DNA from: Orbilia blumenaviensis
Taxonomy: Eukaryota > Ascomycota > Orbiliomycetes > Orbiliales > Orbiliaceae
Length of the DNA: 64,000 nt
Assembly: GCA_036872755.1 (NCBI GenBank)
Contig: JAVHNS010000004.1
Location: 1,054,001-1,118,000 of the forward strand
Direction of reading: 5' to 3'
Shown: in pieces, positions 57,465 to 64,000 of the stretch
Layout: each line of letters opens with the position of its first letter
How positions within the stretch are numbered: position 1 is the stretch's first letter
Translations under genes and position numbers: made by a program
Notes under the pieces: model-generated
The model's database searches: none
Told to the model about the DNA's origin: nothing
Seen by the model: only the letters and a program-made list of their open reading frames with translations

Positions 57465-59468
57465 ACACGCGTTTTGATCTCTCGACTGAGTTAATGCAAA
57501 CTTTCAATTACCGTTTCAAGGGCGCCCGGGTGTTTAGAAGTAAGGTAGAAGCAGGATGATGCCTTACGGAATCAATACCGACAATTTAAATGCACGCATT
57601 AATTGTCGGTTGCAATACGCTGTCTTTGACGACTCAACAAACATACCCTTGCACGGAGCCAGAATTATCAACACCTCCTCATCATCAATTATCTTCAACT
57701 CTGCACGTTTTCCTTGATCTCACGTCCACTTTTCCCTTTTCGGAACACGCATACAATAGTGTTTCTGATTCTTATTACTCGCATACGGAAGTTTTTACTT
57801 ATGAAAGTCAAGCTTCTTGGTCTGATTAACGATAAGGGATTATTTGGAGAAGCCCTTGTCTGGACTTTGTTTCGGAGAATTTCTTTTCCCAAATGTCTGG
57901 CCGGGCATGGCCTGGTTGAAGACGGGTGCTAACGCCGTTAGTACTATACATTCCGTCTCTCCGTCGGTGTTAACTTTTATGTACGGTTAACTATTCCTTA
58001 GTTTGTTAGACAATTAATTAATCATACTATTCAACACTATTTCATCCCTGATTATGGTCAAAATGATCGATTAGCCCAAAAGTTGAGGTTTTTTTTTAGT
58101 TTTTTTTTTTACAAATGACCTGATCGATGGCTTGGTCTGTTCATTTGATCAATTGCGTACACAGAGGTTCGTCACAAGAGCGGTGACCATAACTAATTTA
58201 GATCGGACAGAGATTAGCGAGAGTCAAAAATTAATTCGTCCCAACGTCCACAATCGTGTGGATTTCTCCTCATTTCCGATCGAGCAGTCAACAACCCACA
58301 ATTTAAAATTAAACCGGTATACTATGTATAAGCAGTTAATCTTAGAACTCTGTGAGCATATTAAACTAACGCCCAGGGCCCCTTTTGCCTTCGAATCTTC
58401 GGGATGTTTTTTCTTTATTCATGCAAAGAACAAAGGAACTGTGAAGCGCTGATCCGTGCACACGTAAGAAACGTCGAAACATTCGAGATACCAATTCGTC
58501 CAGTGATCATGCAGGTAATGGGAGAAGTCTTCTTGAATTAGACCAGCTGGGGGGCCAGCCTCTGACGTTCTGGAGTGGGTTTTTAATTTTTTCTTGGTGA
58601 AAACCCCGAAAAGTCCCATGCTAAGCTGGCTAGTGCTGGGTTTGTGTTTCGAAGGTCGATCCTGTTTGAGGCATGTGCTACCGACCAGTTGGAGTTCCAC
58701 AAGAATTGGCCAGGCCTGATTAGGGAATTTCCTTTTTCTTTGACTGCCGGATGCGGCGATATAATTAAATTGGCCAGGTCATTGCGAAATACGGAAACTG
58801 CCCGTTTTAGCTACAACGACTTCATGCTAAGGGCCTAGACATGTCAATGGTAACCCCGGTCGGAATGGTTTCTCGCTAACGGGGTTTAGTTCAGGCGAGC
58901 TGATAGCACACCGATACCCAGCGGAGGATTGGCCGTAGACTTGCCCATTGCTGGCAAGCTGATGCATCTGCCGCATTTAATTGAAGGACCAAACAGCAGT
59001 TAGAAGCGAGGTAGGCGAGCTAGGAAAAAGGACGGGAGTGGTGCTTTTTCTCTCACTTCCTTTTTTTTATTTTATTTTTTTCTCTTTCCCATTTGCATTT
59101 TGCCTTGGCCCCGCAGATTATGGGTCGCAGTACAAATATACACCTTGCCGGCTATATATATCTCAGAGGGCAGGGAATACCGGTGCTTTTGCAGAATAAC
59201 CTATTCAAGATACTCAAAGGACAGGCAAAGGGAACGGACCAACCAATACGAATACCTTCGAGCAGGGTCGCCCGCCCGATTAAAGACAACCGGTAGGGAT
59301 TATTCGCCTTTACTATAACATCTAATACTGGAGACTAATTCGTTCGGCAATTCTTAAGCAAGTGCAGTGGCCAGGACAACCCCCCAACTAATATACAATT
59401 TGCAATTTGCTGGTTGTCTCTTTTTTTAAACATTCTCGACGCATCCAACATATACAACAGACGACACG
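57465..59468. other. Intergenic region, 2.0 kb
   Basis: No gene was recognised. T-rich runs lie at 58089-58111 and 59058-59090. Frames such as 58132-58452 lack coding character. Confidence 0.45.
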
Positions 59469-60803
59469 ATGGATTCTGCTAGCTCTCAAGGTGATTCGGC
59501 ACCATCAACACCTGCCGCCGAGTCTACTGGCTCGTGGTGGTCAGTAAAGCGGGCACCCAGCAGCCGCAAAACCGGGTCCCGGAAATCCTGGTATGTAATA
59601 TCAGCCAATTTAGAATATATCCATCCATATGTCAAATAAACCAGTAGTCTGACCCAATTATATAGGATCAAGAATACTTTCGGCCTTGGGCGTGCTCAGA
59701 CGCCCGCTGAGTCCGCTGAACCTGCTACCGCTGCCGTTGCTGCACCGGCACCGGCACCAGCATCGCCACCTCCTGCAAAGGAGACCTCAGCATCCACTAC
59801 AGCTGTTCCAGACACATTGCTGGATGGTAAAGAATATGATCCAGTTTGTCCTTGGGACGAGCCGTCTGGTCCGAGGAAAACAAGTGCTCCCGTGGGACTC
59901 CCATCTCAGGTTCGACCGGTTGTACCCTTGGCAGCCCGCTCGAAATCCGAAGCAGCCGTGGGCAACACTCTGAAAGTAGTGGATATATGTCCTTGGGAGG
60001 AACAGGCACCTATATCGCCTCCACAATCGAGTTCCGAGACAGTGGCCCCTTGGCAGAATCAACAACCTACTACGGTTATCGTTCCACTATCACCTCCGGC
60101 TTCCCGGCCGAACTCCGAGTTAATATCGGCTCCTCCAAATCCTCCACCTACTTCCAGTTTGCCGTCTCCCCCTCCGACTTCAGCTCTGCCTTCGCCTCCT
60201 CCGACATATGCTCTGCCATCACCGCCTCCTTCTGCGCCACCATCGATTCCTCTTCCTCGACCCCCAAGCCCGGATAGTGTAATTGATGATAATGCATCGG
60301 ATGGCTCTCATTACGACGACGACGAGATTTCGTTGAAATCTCCTTCGCTTAGCCCAATTCCGACAATCATAACCCCAACAAAGGCACTTAAGATGACCAT
60401 TCCATTCCCAATTAGACCGATCAGGCAGCAACCTGTTAAGCAGCAACCTGTTAAGCAACAGCCTGTCAAGCAGCAGCCCGTCATTGTGGCGGAAGAGGAG
60501 GTCGTCTATCATGAAGAGGATCGGTTAATAATTAGGGAAGAAGATTGGGGAGAATACAACGAGGAAGATTCCGACTCCGACAATGAGCCTTACTACACCT
60601 ACGACGAGGGATACCGACTCATCGACCAAATGTATGAAGACGATTTCGCAGACGATGTTGACGAGGTCTGCAGTGATCACGACTTGAAAAATATGATGAC
60701 CATGATGGATATTGAGGCCGCCTTGAAAAATTTGTTCCCAACAGATTCATTTATGCTGCCACCCAGAATGTCAACGTCGGAAGTAGCGGTTCCAGCACAC
60801 TAA
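59469..60803 (+). CDS. Pro-rich, repeat-containing acidic orphan
   Basis: Exons 59469-59590 and 59666-60803 give 419 aa; the 75-nt intron (GTATGT, TATAG) interrupts a Trp codon. After a Ser-rich start come WWSVKRAPSSRKTGSRKSW and an Ala/Pro run. Two related motifs (DPVCPWDEP and VDICPWEEQ) are followed by APWQNQQ, suggesting a repeated short linear motif. A Pro-rich minisatellite-like part repeats LPSPPPT units, a Gln-Gln-Pro-Val-Lys unit occurs four times (the last truncated), and the C-terminal 100 residues are acidic (EEDWGEYNEEDSDSDNEP) with a helical end. No membrane segment. It may be an intrinsically disordered scaffold; function unknown. Confidence 0.75.
60426..60482 (+). repeat. 15-bp in-frame minisatellite (Gln-Gln-Pro-Val-Lys units)
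   Basis: Three full copies and one 12-nt partial copy of a CAGCAACCTGTTAAG-type unit lie in tandem inside the 59469-60803 gene. Third-position differences (CAA/CAG, GTT/GTC, CCT/CCC) show that the copies have had time to diverge. Confidence 0.9.
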
Positions 60804-62637
60804 AGTGGTTTTCATCGATCTATTTTACAATATATACGACCTTTCAACATACACATCACATTTCGTTGTTTTCTGATGATGCATTTCAAGAGCGTTCTTT
60901 TGACACTTCTGTTCCAATACCATTTCACGGTCTCCTTCATTTTCCCTTAACCTTTTGGTTCTTCACATTTCTCCCCGTTCTCATTTTTTATTGTAATAGA
61001 TGGGGGGTTCTTCTCATTTTGGTATTGAGTTTTGTGGGTTTCAAACATTCTGTTTGTTGGCGGTTGGCTTGGTTAGGCTTGTGTGTACGTTTGATACCAG
61101 ACTGGAAATGTCGCGGGCAACGAGGATGAATAATGAACACATTCACTTTTTCTTAACTTCTAACTAGTGTCAGTTTCTTACTACTGCTTTGGGTATTATG
61201 AGGCGCCTTGAAGTTCAATCACTTTGTTTAGTCCTAATACATAGTAACTACTCTACTATAACTAGTGTTTCTATTTTCTTTACTACTCACTTTTTTTCTC
61301 CCTAAAGGCTGCTACTATCTAAACTTTCTACTCTCAGCTATCCTTTAATGCATATTTCTTGTTACCCGCTTATTACCTACTAGTTTGCGTGCTTTAGCTA
61401 CGTAATTTAACGGAAGGCTCCTCCGTAATGGGGAACTTACAGCAGCCACCAGGTTTTATGGAGCGAGTAAGAGAATTTATGGAGCTACAGAGCTCCAAGA
61501 AGGGGGGGCGTCCTGTGGTCTTTCGGTTTACCGTAAGGTTCGAAAATCGGAGGAAGGAGGAAATTGGTTAATTGGTTCGCCTTAGCTTTCCTCCCAATTT
61601 GTAGATGCTTGGAAACCTTGGCATAGGTTGAATAATCCGGATTGTGGTATTTCTATATAAGTATTCGTTTTAAGGTTTCACTTTTCAGCTGTAATTTATA
61701 ATAATTGCAGGTCTCGATTTCGTGGGCTCGCGATCGATCGGAGGAATTGTACTTTTCTTAGGGGCGGCGTCTCAGCTGATCAGAAATATCAGCCCGGCCT
61801 GGCAAGCCATCCAGCAAATGCGGTAGGTATTCGGGTCCGCGAGATCCGATGTTCCGTGTAGAGCTTGACTAAGCCTTGCAGTGTCTGCTTAATCCGCCAC
61901 GAATTTGAACTTTGCCACTGAGTTTAGTGATAGTGGCTAAGTCCTATACATTTATAATGTTATCGGGCTACTTCAATCCTAGTATGTTGTATATATTAAA
62001 TACTGGATCTATAAACACTGAATTCAATACTACTTTTGTAAATTAAACCTAATTTAAGGTCATTTAGTCAACTAATGCAGTATTAGATTTCCAATCTCGG
62101 GTTGTCCATATGATATACCAGTCGACTACGGTCACAGATCGAAGCTGCGCTTGTATCAGCTGTGTATGTCGGAAATGATAGGGTTTCAAACCCGAGCGTA
62201 TAAGGTCGCCATTGGTATTTTTTCTCTTGATATCAAGAGGAAAAGTCCTAAGACAAATCCATGAATTCAATATAGAATTCTATGTTCGGGGTAGTGCAGT
62301 TTTGACATATTAAATCTTCAGCGGTAGCAGCTGTAAAGACGGTCTCGACAAGTTGTAGACGGTTCTAACGTCGGACGAGTATAAAGACTCACGGATCCTT
62401 GACGTCACGACCCTAGTGCCAAAGGGAAGTATAGAGCAGTATTTAAAGACTCCAACACGGAGGACTCCTTACATTTAGAACTCTCGAACTACAACCCCTC
62501 CCAACATCGCCTTCAACCAAAAGCTTCCTCTCATCACTCCCACCATATCGTCCTCACATCATACATCCAATTTCTCGATTCCTCCCAATTTATAATACCC
62601 CCAATCACTCGAGTATTGCAGAAAGAAAACTAGCAAT
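60804..62637. other. Intergenic region, 1.8 kb
   Basis: No supported gene was found. Near its right end, a TATTTAAAG at about 62440-62448 and a following C/A/T-rich leader (CTCCCAACATCGCC and similar, 62490-62610) look like the promoter and 5' leader of the gene at 62638. Confidence 0.45.
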
Positions 62638-63150
62638 ATGTCAAGCTCGGCGAACAAGCATGGCATCACATATGCCTTTAAAAACGGGCGTGAAACCGGT
62701 ATCTCGGAGAAGTCAGTTACCTACATCATCAGAACCCATAACTTTAATAGCAGTAGCCAGACTAATATCAAACATTTTACAAACAGGAACTTAGCCCCTT
62801 CTCAAGATGTAAATGAGAGGGAATTGACGGCTTCGGGACCATCAGAGCCCGACGTCCAGGGTTGTGATAACGACGAAGTCGATTATCACCCCTGTGACAT
62901 GTACGACGACGAAGAGTACGACGAAGACGGTGAACTCTACATCGAAAACTACGAAGATGATGACGGTGGTTTCGATGACGGCTGCGACGATCGCGGCGAA
63001 TACGAATACGGCGGATATTATGGTTGTGGATATGGCGGTCCCAACTATCACGATTATGGCGACTCCGATGACGACGCGGAGATTTGGTGGGGGTTTGGCT
63101 GTAATGAGGAGGAGGGAGACGATGACTACTATGACGATGGGATGGAATAA
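62638..63150 (+). CDS. Asp/Glu/Gly/Tyr-rich orphan, 170 aa
   Basis: A single exon starts at ATG 62638 in an A-rich context. The first 75 residues are mixed (MSSSANKHGITYAFKNGRE; TYIIRTHNFNSSS). From about residue 80 the protein becomes very acidic and aromatic (DEVDYHPCDMYDDEEYDED; YEYGGYYGCGYGGP) to the end DYYDDGME. A TATA-like element and a pyrimidine-rich leader upstream support expression. No domain is recognised; the acidic GAY-rich codons also give open antisense frames, which I consider spurious. Confidence 0.65.
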   Translation: MSSSANKHGITYAFKNGRETGISEKSVTYIIRTHNFNSSSQTNIKHFTNRNLAPSQDVNERELTASGPSEPDVQGCDNDEVDYHPCDMYDDEEYDEDGELYIENYEDDDGGFDDGCDDRGEYEYGGYYGCGYGGPNYHDYGDSDDDAEIWWGFGCNEEEGDDDYYDDGME

Positions 63151-63426
63151 ACTCCATCTTATCACGAGATGTCACGGGAATATTACTAGAGGAGGACTTG
63201 AATAGCTGCGAGGACCCCTGACTTCAACGCTGTATCTGTTTTTGGTTGCGTCAAATTATAGCAACATAATATAAGAACTCATCTACGTATGACCATTCCC
63301 TATTGGGAATATTAATGAATTGGAATATTTCAAGTAGTTTACTTCTGAGCATGCAGGTTGGTAAGTAAGATTATTGGTAAACGTCTGCATATGCATATAT
63401 GGAGTAGCATTAGTCTCTTAGTATCA

Positions 63427-64000
63427 TCAATCACTACCCTCTTTTACAAATGGAGTCTCAAAAGGCTTCTCCGCCTGAGGGGTAATCCTTGCGAGATGCC
63501 TTCTTTCCCCAGTCTCCCAATCCAAGATGGAAGAATGCGCTGTAACACGATTCTACGGGTATTTTGTTCCACGTTAGACGCGCGTTCTAGTATAGTGGGG
63601 GATTTCAATAGAGAAAAACTTACATCCCATACAACCACAGTCCCTTTCTTCCACTTTACTCTAACCTGGAAGTCCTGGCCACCTGCAGTGTGGCTATTCA
63701 GGAAGTTTAAGAGCATGTCACTCTCCTCCTTCTTCCATCCGACGATTCCTTTACAAGCTAATTCAACCCATCGTTAGTTCTCAACCTGATGCAGCACTAC
63801 AGATTCAAGACTTCAACTTACATCCTCTAGTAGTGTACAATGCCTTCTCACCAGTCACCGGATGCGTCCTTACGAGCGGATGCTCAACTATCACCGGTTC
63901 TCGCCGGCAAATACCTCTTCGCCCTCCATCCGGTCCTGAGTATTGAGCCTTTAGTCCGTGTAGCCTCTCCTGAAATCCAGGCGAGAGCCTTCTATACGCC
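63427..64000 (-). CDS. TauD-family Fe(II)/2-oxoglutarate dioxygenase, 3' part
   Basis: Three exons are visible, 64000-63822 (cut by the window edge), 63757-63624 and 63552-63427; introns are 64 and 71 nt with GTAAGT donors. The spliced protein reads HPLVRTHPVTGEKALYTTRG, then GIVGWKKEESDMLLNFL, FQVRVKWKKGTVVVWD and NRVTAHSSILDW, and ends with RHLARITP. This is the C-terminal half of TauD/TfdA-like dioxygenases, including the distal His in TAHS and the 2-oxoglutarate-binding Arg in ARITP. The HxD pair should lie to the right of 64000. Fungal members release sulfite from taurine-like sulfonates or hydroxylate other small acids; the substrate cannot be told. Confidence 0.92.

Noticed and set aside
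62777..63205. Overlapping antisense and alternative-frame products in the acidic orphan
   Set aside because: They are mirror products of GAY/GAR codon runs (His/Arg-rich or Val/Ile-rich) and lack independent support.

Overview
This is a gene-sparse stretch of a filamentous ascomycete (Pezizomycotina) nuclear genome. The evidence is the many short introns (about 50-120 nt) with GTAAGT-like donors, CTAAC/CTGAC branch points and TAG/CAG acceptors, plus typical fungal families: a Zn2Cys6 regulator, NACHT NOD-like receptors (NLRs), a fungal CorA-like protein and a wax-synthase-type acyltransferase. The general flavour suggests Leotiomycetes, but that is only an impression. I found no tRNA, rRNA, CRISPR or bacterial-type feature. 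Gene models were built by hand from splice signals and reading-frame continuity; in every multi-exon model the exon lengths sum to a whole number of codons, except one gene (19275-21849) whose 5' exon structure stays open.

Left third (1-30 kb): two fungal NLR genes lie on the minus strand. One is a nucleoside-phosphorylase/NACHT protein that runs off the left edge (1-2450). The other is a NACHT-ankyrin protein (8922-12498) whose two tiny 5' exons encode a motif like the amyloid-type signatures of fungal NLRs. A six-exon Zn2Cys6 transcription factor sits between them. Next come a cysteine-rich single-pass membrane protein, an orphan, a Gln/Pro-rich protein with a conserved-looking C-terminal half, a CorA-like two-helix membrane protein without the GMN motif, and a seven-exon membrane protein that recalls HET-domain proteins.

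Middle (32-49 kb): an alpha/beta hydrolase, two orphans, a same-strand row of three short-range membrane-anchored orphans (37231-41544), a membrane-anchored pepsin-fold protein that lacks the first catalytic DTG motif, an MBOAT/wax-synthase-like acyltransferase and a WW-domain protein with a glycine-rich segment and an acidic tail.

Right part (49-64 kb): long non-coding stretches holding a CATA microsatellite and a 185-bp foldback element, then fast-evolving low-complexity orphans (basic membrane-anchored, Ser/Pro-rich, Asp/Glu/Tyr-rich), and finally the 3' half of a TauD-family dioxygenase cut by the right edge.

No operon-like or biosynthetic-cluster logic ties the genes together. The only functional theme is self/non-self recognition in the first 30 kb (two NLRs, perhaps the HET-like gene). 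The orphan membrane-anchored genes in the middle and right are the least explained material.
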